Assembly: GCA_009785875.1 (NCBI GenBank)
Contig: WQUF01000090.1
Coordinates: 1-7,091, forward strand
Source: Oscillospiraceae bacterium
GTDB taxonomy: Bacteria > Bacillota > Clostridia > Clostridiales > Clostridiaceae
DNA length: 7,091 nucleotides
Reading direction: 5' to 3'
Shown: positions 1 through 6,215 of the stretch, piece by piece
How positions within the stretch are numbered: the first letter of the stretch is position 1
Layout: each line of letters begins with the position of its first letter
Made by a program: the position numbers and the translations under genes
The notes under the pieces: generated by a model
What the model was told of the DNA's origin: nothing
Databases searched by the model: none
What the model saw: the letters and a program-made list of their open reading frames with translations, nothing else

Positions 1-337
1 CTTTAAATGCTTCTTGTGCGTCTAGAGTAGCTTTGTGAGCTTTTTCAACTATAATTTGTTTCTTATCAATTTCGATATTTAAATCATGAATTTTTGTTTC
101 ATTATCTTGGATTGTTAAAGTTAAATTTGAAATAGTATTGTCAATTTTAAGTATTTTATCTGTCGCATCCTGAATATCTTTATCTATACTTTCATTATCA
201 GATTTAGCTTTATTTATATCATCTTCAGCTTGTTTAACCTTTTCTGTGAGATCCGCTCCTATAACCAGTATTGGAGATAAAACAAACATAAGGGATAATA
301 ATGCGCAAATTATCAATTTAAATGATTTTTTGTCCAT
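1..337 (-). CDS. Secreted coiled-coil protein, N-terminal part (probable peptidoglycan hydrolase; partial)
   Basis: The gene runs off the left edge, leaving 112 N-terminal codons. Residues 1-28 form a signal peptide: a basic start (MDKKSFK), a hydrophobic core at about 8-27, and a small-residue cleavage region near VIGA (25-28). From about residue 29 to the window edge the protein is a charged heptad-like helix rich in K, D, E, I and L, with no Cys or Pro, so an extended coiled coil is likely. This layout, ending in a QEAFK-like stretch, matches the N-terminal half of clostridial CwlO/PcsB-like wall hydrolases, which carry a C-terminal NlpC/P60 or M23 peptidase domain. That catalytic domain is outside the window, so the enzymatic role is inference. 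The start is supported by TAGGAGG (344-350) six bases upstream of the ATG. It is transcribed away from the rubrerythrin gene. An exported coiled-coil protein without an enzyme domain is the alternative. Confidence 0.72.
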   Translation of the reverse strand, partial: MDKKSFKLIICALLSLMFVLSPILVIGADLTEKVKQAEDDINKAKSDNESIDKDIQDATDKILKIDNTISNLTLTIQDNETKIHDLNIEIDKKQIIVEKAHKATLDAQEAFK

Positions 338-343
338 GATTGT

Positions 344-350
344 CCTCCTA
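344..350 (-). promoter_or_regulatory. Ribosome binding site of the secreted coiled-coil gene
   Basis: TAGGAGG on the minus strand lies six bases before the ATG at 337. It is a near-perfect Shine-Dalgarno and fixes the start. Confidence 0.8.
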
Positions 351-411
351 AACTTCATATTAACCATGTTTTTAATTAAAAATTTAAATTTAATTAATTT
401 ATTATGTATTA

Positions 412-440
412 ATTATATAATAAATAGAAAAATTTGTCCA
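412..440 (-). promoter_or_regulatory. Sigma-A-type promoter for the secreted coiled-coil gene
   Basis: On the minus strand, TGGACA (435-440, five of six bases of the -35 consensus) is followed after exactly 17 bases by a perfect TATAAT (412-417). Transcription would begin near 405, giving a leader of about 70 bases before the ATG at 337. The leader is very A+T-rich and shows no clear riboswitch-like structure. The match is strong, but in such A+T-rich DNA chance TATAAT sites are common. Confidence 0.65.
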
Positions 441-556
441 CACATCAAAAAATTCTATTACTTCTATTATTAGTATTGGTAAATTAAAGAAATTTAAACA
501 TAATAATATTTTAATAAATATACGAATTTGTTGTACCATTTTTTGTGTCATAGGAA

Positions 557-566
557 TATATATAAT
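557..566 (+). promoter_or_regulatory. Possible -10 element of the rubrerythrin gene
   Basis: The spacer 338-592 separates two divergent genes. On the plus strand a TATATATAAT run ends in a perfect TATAAT at 561-566, about 27 bases before the rubrerythrin ATG. No good -35 lies 16-18 bases upstream. The best hexamer is TTGTAC at 531-536, which is too far from TATAAT and 20 bases from TATATA. No PerR-type operator (TTATAATnATTATAA-like) was seen. The rest of the spacer is A+T-rich and holds no convincing gene. Confidence 0.35.
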
Positions 567-592
567 TGTAAGTATTTTTAAAAAGGAAGAAT

Positions 593-1195
593 ATGGCTAA
601 GTATAATTTATCTGGTACCCTTACTGCGGAAAATCTTTCTAAAGCTTTTGCTGGTGAATCTCAAGCTAGAAATAGATATACATTTTTTTCTGAAGTTGCT
701 AAAGAGGAAGATCTTAGAGTTATTGAAGAGGTCTTCTTGGAAACAGCTGATAATGAACGTGGTCATGCTGAAATGTTCTTTGATTATTTATCAGAGAACT
801 TATCCAATGGATTATCACTAAATATCGATGTTCCTATAGGATTAGGTACGACTGCAATTAATCTTGCTAATGCTGCAAAAGGAGAAAAAGAGGAGTGGAC
901 TAAGCTCTATCCAAAATTTGCTGATGATGCAAAAAAAGAAGGTTTCCCCGAAATCTATACTTCTTTTTCTAAAATCGCTACTGTTGAAGCTAGACATGAA
1001 AAGAGATTTTTAAGTTATCTAGAAAGACTTGAGAAAAATAAACTCTATAAACTTCCCTATGAAGTAGTTTGGGAATGCAGCAATTGTGGCTATAGAACAA
1101 AAGGAAATTCTGCCCCTGATATTTGTCCTGCCTGTCATCATCCTATAAGCTACTTTAAAATAGCTTGTAAGGAAATTTATCCTATAAAAAAATAA
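593..1195 (+). CDS. rbr: Rubrerythrin (non-haem di-iron peroxidase with rubredoxin domain)
   Basis: This 200-residue protein is close to the usual rubrerythrin length. The N-terminal ferritin-like four-helix domain (about 5-145) carries the expected di-iron carboxylates and histidines: E22 in the AGESQARNRY helix, E55 and H58 in an ERGH motif, E98 and E101 in AKGEKEEW, and E132 and H135 in an EARH motif. The C-terminal rubredoxin-like domain has the four Fe-binding cysteines C162/C165 (CSNCGY) and C178/C181 (CPAC), followed by HHP. The family reduces hydrogen peroxide to water in the cytoplasm, with electrons arriving through the rubredoxin centre, and protects anaerobes from oxygen and peroxide. 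The tail after the last cysteine is slightly long, ending in a basic PIKK. The start is preceded by AAGGAAG (583-589), rather close to the ATG. The gene appears monocistronic, ending at a strong stem-loop. No electron-donor gene lies next to it here. Confidence 0.96.
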   Translation: MAKYNLSGTLTAENLSKAFAGESQARNRYTFFSEVAKEEDLRVIEEVFLETADNERGHAEMFFDYLSENLSNGLSLNIDVPIGLGTTAINLANAAKGEKEEWTKLYPKFADDAKKEGFPEIYTSFSKIATVEARHEKRFLSYLERLEKNKLYKLPYEVVWECSNCGYRTKGNSAPDICPACHHPISYFKIACKEIYPIKK

Positions 1196-1202
1196 ATATT
1201 TA

Positions 1203-1241
1203 TCTAGCGCAAAACAAATTAAAAATTGGTTTTGCGCTAGA
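1203..1241. terminator. Bidirectional stem-loop terminator between rbr and copA
   Basis: A perfect 13-bp inverted repeat (TCTAGCGCAAAAC at 1203-1215, complement at 1229-1241) with a 13-base loop sits between two convergent genes. It starts 8 bases after the rbr stop and ends 9 bases from the copA stop. Read on the minus strand, the stem is followed by TAAATATTTATTTTTTT, a good U-rich tail, so it works best as the copA terminator. On the plus strand the following AAGTTATTTC is only mildly T-rich. Confidence 0.8.
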
Positions 1242-1250
1242 AAGTTATTT

Positions 1251-3494
1251 CTAATGAGGTTTAAAAGCTTTTAACCTAAGCGCATTTGTTAAAACTGAAA
1301 CGGAGCTTAATGACATAGCTGCTGCAGCAATCATCGGGTTTAAAAGAGGACCTCCGAATATGTGTAGTACACCTGCTGCTATAGGTATTCCTAATATGTT
1401 ATATCCAAATGCCCAGAATAGATTCTGCTTTATGTTCCTTATAGTATTTTTGCTAAGCTGTATAGCAGTTGCCACGTCTGATAGATCGCTCTTCATAAGC
1501 ACAATATCAGCAGATTCCATAGCAACATCAGTACCGGATCCTATTGCAATACCAATATCAGCTTGTGCTAAAGCTGGCGCATCATTTATTCCATCGCCTA
1601 CCATTGCTACCTTTCTGTCTTCACTTTGAAGCTTTTTAACCTCATTTGATTTATCCTGTGGTAAAACTTCGCTTAAAACTCTATCTATGCCGATCTCTCT
1701 AGCGATTGCGTCTGCTGTTTTTTTATTATCTCCAGTTATCATAGCCACCTTTATACCCATGGATTTTAATTTTTCAATTGCACTTATACTGCTCTTTTTA
1801 ACGACATCAGCCACAGCTATAATCCCAGCAGTCTCTCCATCTATAGCAATATACATCGGTGTTTTACCCATATCGGCAAGTGTATCTAGAGTATCGATTA
1901 ATTTTACAGTTGGTATATTATACTCATCCATCAGTTTTTTGTTTCCTAACAGGATATCCTTTCCACCCATTGAAACTTCGATGCCTTCACCTGGTATAGC
2001 CTTGAAATCATCATATTTTAAAAATTCCAAATTTCTTTTTGTTGCCATACTTACAATGGCTTGACCTAAAGGATGCTCTGACCCTTTCTCTGCAGATGCT
2101 GCAAATTGCAATAATGTGTTTTCATCTAAATTATTTAAAGCTATAACATCAGTAACTTCTGGTTTCCCTTCTGTTATAGTTCCTGTTTTATCAAAGACAA
2201 TTGTGTCAATTTTATGAGTGCTTTCAAGGGCTCCTCCGCTTTTGATCAATATCCCATACTCAGCTCCTTTTCCCGTTCCAACCATTATAGCAGTTGGCGT
2301 TGCAAGACCTAATGCGCAAGGACAGGCAATTACTAAAACCGATATGAATATAGTAATATAAAAAATCGTAGATTGACCACTTATTGCCCATAAAATAGCA
2401 GAGATAAACGCAATTCCAATTACAATTGGTACAAAGTATCCTGAAACTATATCAGCTAGCTGAGCTATTGGTGCTTTTGATCCTTGAGCTTCTTCTACTA
2501 GTTTTATGATCTGAGCAAGTGCAGTTTCACTTCCTATTTTTGTAGCCTTAAACTTAATAGTCCCGTTTTTGTTTATGCTCGCAGCAAAAACTTTATCACT
2601 AATTTTTTTATCTACAGGCATGCTCTCACCTGTAAGCATGGATTCATCTATAGCAGTGTTTCCTTCTAATATTATGCCGTCTACTGGTATTTTTTCTCCT
2701 GGCTTAACGAGTATTACATCATCTATTTCTACTTCATCGATTGGTATTTCAATTTCAATATTATTTTTAAGAATGGTTGCAGTTTTAGGAGCAAGACTCA
2801 TCAGCTTTTTAATCGCTTCGCTTGTCTTTCCTTTTGACACGGCCTCAAGGGTTTTTCCTAATAGTATTAAGGTTATGATAGTTCCAGCACTCTCAAAATA
2901 TAGCCCATGCACTGCTTCATAATTATGCTGCAGGATTTCATAAACAGAATAGAGGCTATATAGTATAGCTGCCGTTGTTCCAATGGATATTAAAGAATCC
3001 ATATTAGGAGCAAGAGAAAATAAATTTCTATACCCCACTGTGTAAAATTTATATCCTGCTATCACTATCGGTATTGTAAGGATTATTTGAGCTATAGCGT
3101 AATTTAAAGGATAATCCATTGGTCTTAATATGCTTGGAATAGAAAAATGAAGCCAGGAAACCATAGATCCCATAGCAAGGTATAAAAGTGGTACGCAAAA
3201 TACTGCAGATACTATAAATTTTGTCTTTAATATTTTAATCTGCCTTTCCTTTCTAATTTGATCTTCATCCTCTTCTTTTCTCTCTTCTTTTGCTCCAAAT
3301 CCAATCTTTTCAATTGCTTGTATTATGTCTATTAAGCTAATCTTTTCATCATCGAATTCTACATTTGCTTTCTCTGTAGCTAAATTAACGGACATGTTAG
3401 TAACTCCAGAAAGCCTTTTTGTGACCTTTTCAATCCTTGCGGAACATGCTGCACATGTCATTCCAGATATTTTTAAGGTTTTTTTAAGATCCAT
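1251..3494 (-). CDS. copA: Copper(I)-exporting P1B-type ATPase
   Basis: The protein is a 747-residue heavy-metal ATPase with all expected parts in order. One N-terminal HMA metal-binding domain carries GMTCAAC (C14, C17), followed by a charged linker (about 68-88) and the first membrane helices. The actuator loop has TGES (288-291), and the metal-transporting helix has CPC (391-393). The phosphorylation motif is DKTGT (D435), the nucleotide domain has the SEHPLG motif (H474), and the hinge is GDGIND (633-638). The last two helices contain N691 with YN (698-699) and MSLSS (727-731), the residues that mark the Cu+ (P1B-1) subgroup. It should pump Cu+ out of the cytoplasm using ATP. I chose the ATG at 3494 because AAGGAG (3501-3506) lies six bases upstream. 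An in-frame TTG at 3530 would add 12 residues but lies inside the preceding gene. No CsoR, CopY or CopZ gene is next to it. A single HMA is fewer than the two in Bacillus CopA but is common. Confidence 0.95.
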   Translation of the reverse strand: MDLKKTLKISGMTCAACSARIEKVTKRLSGVTNMSVNLATEKANVEFDDEKISLIDIIQAIEKIGFGAKEERKEEDEDQIRKERQIKILKTKFIVSAVFCVPLLYLAMGSMVSWLHFSIPSILRPMDYPLNYAIAQIILTIPIVIAGYKFYTVGYRNLFSLAPNMDSLISIGTTAAILYSLYSVYEILQHNYEAVHGLYFESAGTIITLILLGKTLEAVSKGKTSEAIKKLMSLAPKTATILKNNIEIEIPIDEVEIDDVILVKPGEKIPVDGIILEGNTAIDESMLTGESMPVDKKISDKVFAASINKNGTIKFKATKIGSETALAQIIKLVEEAQGSKAPIAQLADIVSGYFVPIVIGIAFISAILWAISGQSTIFYITIFISVLVIACPCALGLATPTAIMVGTGKGAEYGILIKSGGALESTHKIDTIVFDKTGTITEGKPEVTDVIALNNLDENTLLQFAASAEKGSEHPLGQAIVSMATKRNLEFLKYDDFKAIPGEGIEVSMGGKDILLGNKKLMDEYNIPTVKLIDTLDTLADMGKTPMYIAIDGETAGIIAVADVVKKSSISAIEKLKSMGIKVAMITGDNKKTADAIAREIGIDRVLSEVLPQDKSNEVKKLQSEDRKVAMVGDGINDAPALAQADIGIAIGSGTDVAMESADIVLMKSDLSDVATAIQLSKNTIRNIKQNLFWAFGYNILGIPIAAGVLHIFGGPLLNPMIAAAAMSLSSVSVLTNALRLKAFKPH

Positions 3495-3500
3495 CTTTTG

Positions 3501-3507
3501 CTCCTTA
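3501..3507 (-). promoter_or_regulatory. copA ribosome binding site overlapping the upstream stop codon
   Basis: On the minus strand the sequence TAAGGAG contains both the TAA stop of the E1-like gene (3505-3507) and the AAGGAG Shine-Dalgarno of copA (3501-3506), six bases before the copA ATG at 3494. The arrangement suggests translational coupling within one transcript, and it selects the 3494 start over the TTG at 3530. Confidence 0.8.
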
Positions 3508-4191
3508 TTGATTAAACCTAATCTCTTCAAATTCCATATTCAACAAGTCTACTAAAAGCAAAGCATTTCTTACTAAATTTCCTTTATTTAGTAAGATCTT
3601 CACAACTTCAGCACTTTGAAAAGATGCAACAACTGAAGCTGTAAAAGACAAATTACCTAACTCTTTCTCAATTCCATGATCGCTCTGCCCTTTGTAAATA
3701 AAGTTTAAAGTATCATCTCCTGGGAAAATAGCAGATATTTGTCCATACCACCCGGCGATGCTACCATGTACAAAGGGAATATTCAGCTTTTTACACGTTT
3801 CTTGAATCATAATCTTAGATTTTATATTGTCCAGCGCATCTACAACAACATCATGTCCACTAAATATTTCAATGCTATTTTGTTCATCTAAATATATTCT
3901 ATAATCTTTAACATTCACAAGTGGATTTATCTTACCCACTCTATGCTTTGCAGTTTCTGATTTGCCCATCCCTAATGAATCCTCATCGCTTAAAATTTGC
4001 CTGTTGAGATTTGATTCTTCAAAAACATCTCCATCGATGACAGTTAAATTACCCACACCAATCCTGGCAAGATGCTCCAGTATATATCCCCCTAAGCCAC
4101 CACAACCTGCTATGCATACCTTCTTAGAAGATAACGATAAAACCTCGTCTTCACTTAATGAATTTAAATTTCTCTCATATCTTTTAAGCAT
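3505..4191 (-). CDS. E1-like ThiF/MoeB/HesA family adenylyltransferase, cysteine-poor
   Basis: This 228-residue protein has the Rossmann fold of ubiquitin-activating-like enzymes, which adenylate the C-terminal glycine of small sulfur-carrier proteins or related peptides. Visible motifs are the nucleotide loop GCGGLG (29-34), the acidic strand end VIDGD (D53), NLNRQ (61-65, with R64), GMGK (K77) and VDALDN (D118, D121). These are the ATP/Mg residues of the family. Odd feature: only three cysteines exist (C26, C30, C133). The two zinc CxxC pairs and the active-site cysteine region of MoeB/ThiF are absent: the stretch at about 158-185, where MoeB has a cysteine-containing segment, has none. It may adenylate without forming a thioester. 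No MoaD/ThiS-like partner gene is visible. The ATG at 4191 is preferred because AAGGAG (4200-4205) lies eight bases upstream; a GTG at 4198-4200 overlaps that site. The gene directly precedes copA. The substrate is unknown. Confidence 0.85.
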   Translation of the reverse strand: MLKRYERNLNSLSEDEVLSLSSKKVCIAGCGGLGGYILEHLARIGVGNLTVIDGDVFEESNLNRQILSDEDSLGMGKSETAKHRVGKINPLVNVKDYRIYLDEQNSIEIFSGHDVVVDALDNIKSKIMIQETCKKLNIPFVHGSIAGWYGQISAIFPGDDTLNFIYKGQSDHGIEKELGNLSFTASVVASFQSAEVVKILLNKGNLVRNALLLVDLLNMEFEEIRFNQ

Positions 4192-4199
4192 ACTTAACA

Positions 4200-4205
4200 C
4201 TCCTT
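4200..4205 (-). promoter_or_regulatory. Ribosome binding site of the E1-like gene
   Basis: AAGGAG on the minus strand lies eight bases before the ATG at 4191. The alternative GTG start at 4198-4200 overlaps this site by one base and is therefore disfavoured. Confidence 0.7.
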
Positions 4206-4215
4206 ATCAGCATCA

Positions 4216-4255
4216 TCTATACAATTAATTTAACACTGTTAAGCAAAGAAATCAA
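4216..4255 (-). promoter_or_regulatory. Candidate promoter and 13-bp dyad for the E1-like/copA unit
   Basis: On the minus strand TTGATT (4250-4255) is followed after 17 bases by TAAATT (4227-4232). Each matches four of six consensus bases. A second reading is TTGCTT (4241-4246) with TATAGA (4216-4221), 19 bases apart. Within the promoter lies a perfect 13-bp dyad, TTAACA-C-TGTTAA (4230-4242), which covers the end of the first spacer and part of its -10. That position fits an operator. It resembles but does not match the CopY box (TACAnnTGTA), because its spacer is one base instead of two. The assignment is tentative. Confidence 0.35.
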
Positions 4256-4312
4256 ACCGTTTTTTTACTTAAAACCACCACCTCTGCAGGTGGTGGTTTC
4301 AAATAAACGGTT
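4255..4312. repeat. Nested palindrome, possible terminator or mobile hairpin
   Basis: The core is a perfect 12-bp inverted repeat, AAACCACCACCT (4272-4283) with its complement at 4288-4299, closed by a four-base CTGC loop. Around it, AACCGTTT (4255-4262) pairs with AAACGGTT (4305-4312), giving a second 8-bp outer stem. The core begins about 20 bases after the stop of the minus-strand membrane-protein gene. Read in that direction its stem ends GGTGGTTTTAAG, so it can act as an intrinsic terminator with a short U run. The outer arm overlaps the candidate -35 of the E1-like/copA unit. Nested G+C-rich hairpins in a low-GC spacer are also typical of dispersed mobile repeats. Only one copy is visible here. 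Confidence 0.6.
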
Positions 4313-4318
4313 AACAAA

Positions 4319-4780
4319 TTATATCACCCTATCAACAATTTTATAAAGAAGTATTTTTAAATCATCGTAATTTGCCTCGTGTAAGCTTAACTTTGTTTTA
4401 TCTTTTAAATAGATCTTCAGGTTAAACCAATACGAAAATGGAATATATTTTAACTTGTAACTTTTAATATTATCATATAGTATTATTTTTTTTCTAAAAA
4501 GAGAAACAACAGTAAATCCATTAGAATATATTTCAATTTTCCTTTCTATTGAAAAAATAGAAAAGAATAAAGCAATAGCACATAAAATCATCAAAGATAT
4601 TAAATAAACATAGGATAAATCTCTTTGGTTTATAAATACATTTGGCTCAGCTTTATATATGAATAACAATATTGTAAGAACGATTATCAATATAATATTC
4701 AATACGATGAAACTAAAGTATAAAACGTTATTAGCTTTTGTTTCAATAAACTTTTCACCTAGATAATTATATTCATCCAT
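4319..4780 (-). CDS. Small membrane protein of unknown function with a possible PH-like C-terminal domain
   Basis: I do not recognise this 153-residue protein by family name. It has a short charged N terminus (1-19) and two strongly hydrophobic segments likely to span the membrane (about 20-42 and 56-77). A soluble C-terminal part (79-153) follows, with alternating hydrophobic and polar residues suggestive of beta strands and a final amphipathic helix (about 136-150). The layout of two helices followed by a beta-rich tail (KIEIYSNGF, KKIILYDNIKSYKL, LKIYLKDKTKLSL) resembles bacterial PH-like membrane proteins; that is inference from shape only. AAGGAG (4786-4791) lies five bases before the ATG, and a well-spaced promoter lies further upstream. 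The gene is monocistronic between a divergent glycosyltransferase gene and the palindrome at 4255-4312. No catalytic motif is visible. Confidence 0.75.
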   Translation of the reverse strand: MDEYNYLGEKFIETKANNVLYFSFIVLNIILIIVLTILLFIYKAEPNVFINQRDLSYVYLISLMILCAIALFFSIFSIERKIEIYSNGFTVVSLFRKKIILYDNIKSYKLKYIPFSYWFNLKIYLKDKTKLSLHEANYDDLKILLYKIVDRVI

Positions 4781-4807
4781 AAAAGCTCCTTAAACATTTA
4801 TACTATA

Positions 4808-4836
4808 TTTATATTAAAATAGCAAAAAAATGTTAA
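4808..4836 (-). promoter_or_regulatory. Sigma-A-type promoter for the small membrane protein gene
   Basis: On the minus strand TTAACA (4831-4836, five of six -35 bases) is followed after 17 bases by TATAAA (4808-4813, five of six -10 bases). Transcription would start near 4801, giving a leader of about 20 bases that contains the AAGGAG site at 4786-4791. Confidence 0.6.
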
Positions 4837-4856
4837 TGAATAATGGTTGAAAAATC

Positions 4857-4865
4857 TGTTATAAT
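4857..4865 (+). promoter_or_regulatory. Extended -10 promoter for the glycosyltransferase gene
   Basis: TGTTATAAT is a perfect extended -10 (TG, one base, TATAAT at 4860-4865). No good -35 lies 17 bases upstream, which extended -10 promoters tolerate. A transcript starting near 4872 would place the ATG at 4875 almost at its 5' end without a ribosome binding site. That supports the ATG at 4917 as the true start. The element lies back to back with the divergent promoter at 4808-4836. Confidence 0.55.
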
Positions 4866-4905
4866 TTATAATATATGTTATTAAATTTTAAAAATCTGAA
4901 TTCAG

Positions 4906-4911
4906 AAGGGG
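4906..4911 (+). promoter_or_regulatory. Ribosome binding site deciding the glycosyltransferase start
   Basis: AAGGGG lies five bases before the ATG at 4917. The upstream in-frame ATG at 4875 is preceded only by A and T, so 4917 is the better start. Confidence 0.7.
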
Positions 4912-4916
4912 TTAAG

Positions 4917-6215
4917 ATGAATTTTAAAAATAAAAATTTAAATAGTGTCCTCTCTTCCAGCTTAGTTCCAATTATTTTTTCTATACTTTGCAGAATATAT
5001 TACTATAACATTTATTTATATTCTGAATATACTGATACTATAACCTACATAAATGCAGGAAATAACTTATTAAAAGGCAATATAGATCCCATGAGAACTC
5101 CTGTTTATCCTCTGTTTTTGCAAATTTGCATAAAGCTTTTTTCTCTCACTTACATGGGTGTTGGAGTAGTTCTAATACAAAATATAGCATTAATATTTAG
5201 TATTTTTTTCTTCTATAAAATTTGCAAGCATTTTATAAAGAGTGAACTTATAGTTTGTCTTGCTTGTATAGCGTATGGATGCATACCTTCAATTGTGAAT
5301 TGGGAGTTCTGCGCTTTAACTGAAACATTTTCTATTGTGAGCATAGTTATTTTTACTTATTTAATCATCTCATACTTAGAAAAAAAATCCTATAAGTATT
5401 TAATCATCACAAGTTTTTTTATGTTCTTTATGGTCATGTTGAAGCCTGCATTTTTAGTCATATATGCTATATTCATTGGTTTTCTGATTTTAAATTTCAT
5501 TTTAACAAAGCAGGAAAGAAGAAAAATGCTCCTGGGATTTATTTCTGCAGTGATTTCATTGTCTCTTGTCATGGGATATGTGGAGATAAATAAATATCAA
5601 AATAATGTAAATGAAATAAGCATGGTGACTGATTTAAATAATTTTGCTAATATAGTTAAGGCTGGGCTATATAAAAATGGTAGCGATGAAGAGCTGATAC
5701 AATCTGTCAATGATTTGATTTCAAATGGAGAAACCCCTGTAAGAGCTGCATATGAGGTAGAACTTAAATATAGATCCTATAATCCAGTCAATAGAATTGG
5801 TAATTTTAATAATGAAATCCTCAGCAAATACAGAATAAATTATCTCAGCTATACTTTTTTAAAATTTAAAGATGTTTATGACTCTCCTATTAGCATAAAA
5901 TATGCTGATTTGAGTGAAAAATTCAAGGATAAAATATTGACAAGTGACTTGCTCGATTTAAATATAAACTTCTACTCAGTTTATTTTTTACTAATTATTG
6001 AATTAGTGGTTATATTATTATCATGGATAAAAAAGAAAATTGTTCCTTGGGGCAATATTGGTATATTTTCAATTATTTTATTGCAAATCATCGCTTCAAT
6101 TGCCTTTGCCCAAGGTGAATACCCTCGATTAGTTAGCCCTATTTTACCTCTTCTCATCGTAATCATATTTAAAGATGTAGATATGATCATACGGCAGACT
6201 CCGTCCGCTATCTAA
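4917..6215 (+). CDS. GT-C type membrane glycosyltransferase (GT39/PMT-like)
   Basis: This 432-residue protein has a first membrane helix (about 11-35), then an outer loop with YTDTITY (D40) and RTPVYPLFL (R60, Y64, P65). Several hydrophobic helices follow to about 225, with ALTETF (E136) between two of them. A soluble, probably extracytoplasmic region spans about 226-350, and two to three further helices end with EYPRLVSPILPLL (402-414). The acidic residue in the first loop, the RxPxYP motif and the late RY/YPR-like motif are typical of GT-C enzymes. These move sugars from polyprenyl-phosphate carriers to acceptors outside the membrane. The sugar and acceptor are unknown. AAGGGG (4906-4911) lies five bases before the ATG at 4917; an in-frame ATG at 4875 lacks such a site. 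The last seven residues (RQTPSAI) are encoded by a G+C-rich repeat, so the C terminus has been altered. It may share a transcript with the downstream flavoprotein. Confidence 0.8.
   Translation: MNFKNKNLNSVLSSSLVPIIFSILCRIYYYNIYLYSEYTDTITYINAGNNLLKGNIDPMRTPVYPLFLQICIKLFSLTYMGVGVVLIQNIALIFSIFFFYKICKHFIKSELIVCLACIAYGCIPSIVNWEFCALTETFSIVSIVIFTYLIISYLEKKSYKYLIITSFFMFFMVMLKPAFLVIYAIFIGFLILNFILTKQERRKMLLGFISAVISLSLVMGYVEINKYQNNVNEISMVTDLNNFANIVKAGLYKNGSDEELIQSVNDLISNGETPVRAAYEVELKYRSYNPVNRIGNFNNEILSKYRINYLSYTFLKFKDVYDSPISIKYADLSEKFKDKILTSDLLDLNINFYSVYFLLIIELVVILLSWIKKKIVPWGNIGIFSIILLQIIASIAFAQGEYPRLVSPILPLLIVIIFKDVDMIIRQTPSAI

Noticed and set aside
246..473. Plus-strand open frame of 75 codons
   Set aside because: Its first part is antisense to the signal-peptide region of the secreted coiled-coil gene, and the rest is A+T-rich spacer with low-complexity residues. 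No ribosome binding site was seen.
338..592. Riboswitch, PerR box or small RNA in the divergent spacer
   Set aside because: The sequence is almost pure A+T with no stable hairpin and no clear PerR-like inverted repeat.
1360..2922. Several plus-strand open frames inside copA (1360-1629, 1687-2064, 2569-2922)
   Set aside because: They are antisense shadows of a full-length, motif-complete ATPase gene and encode S/I/P-rich sequences without recognisable domains.
3325..3555. Plus-strand open frame opposite the start of copA
   Set aside because: It is antisense to the HMA domain and the gene junction, with no ribosome binding site and no domain.
3962..4228. Plus-strand open frame opposite the E1-like gene
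   Set aside because: It is antisense to the conserved nucleotide-binding region, so its openness follows from the real gene.
4230..4242. Direct assignment of the dyad as a CopY or CsoR operator
   Set aside because: The central spacing differs from the CopY box and there is no G/C-rich CsoR-type sequence. No regulator gene is nearby, so it is left as an unassigned dyad.
5390..6190. Minus-strand open frames inside the glycosyltransferase gene (5390-5572, 5981-6190)
   Set aside because: Both are short and antisense to membrane helices of a coherent protein, without start signals.
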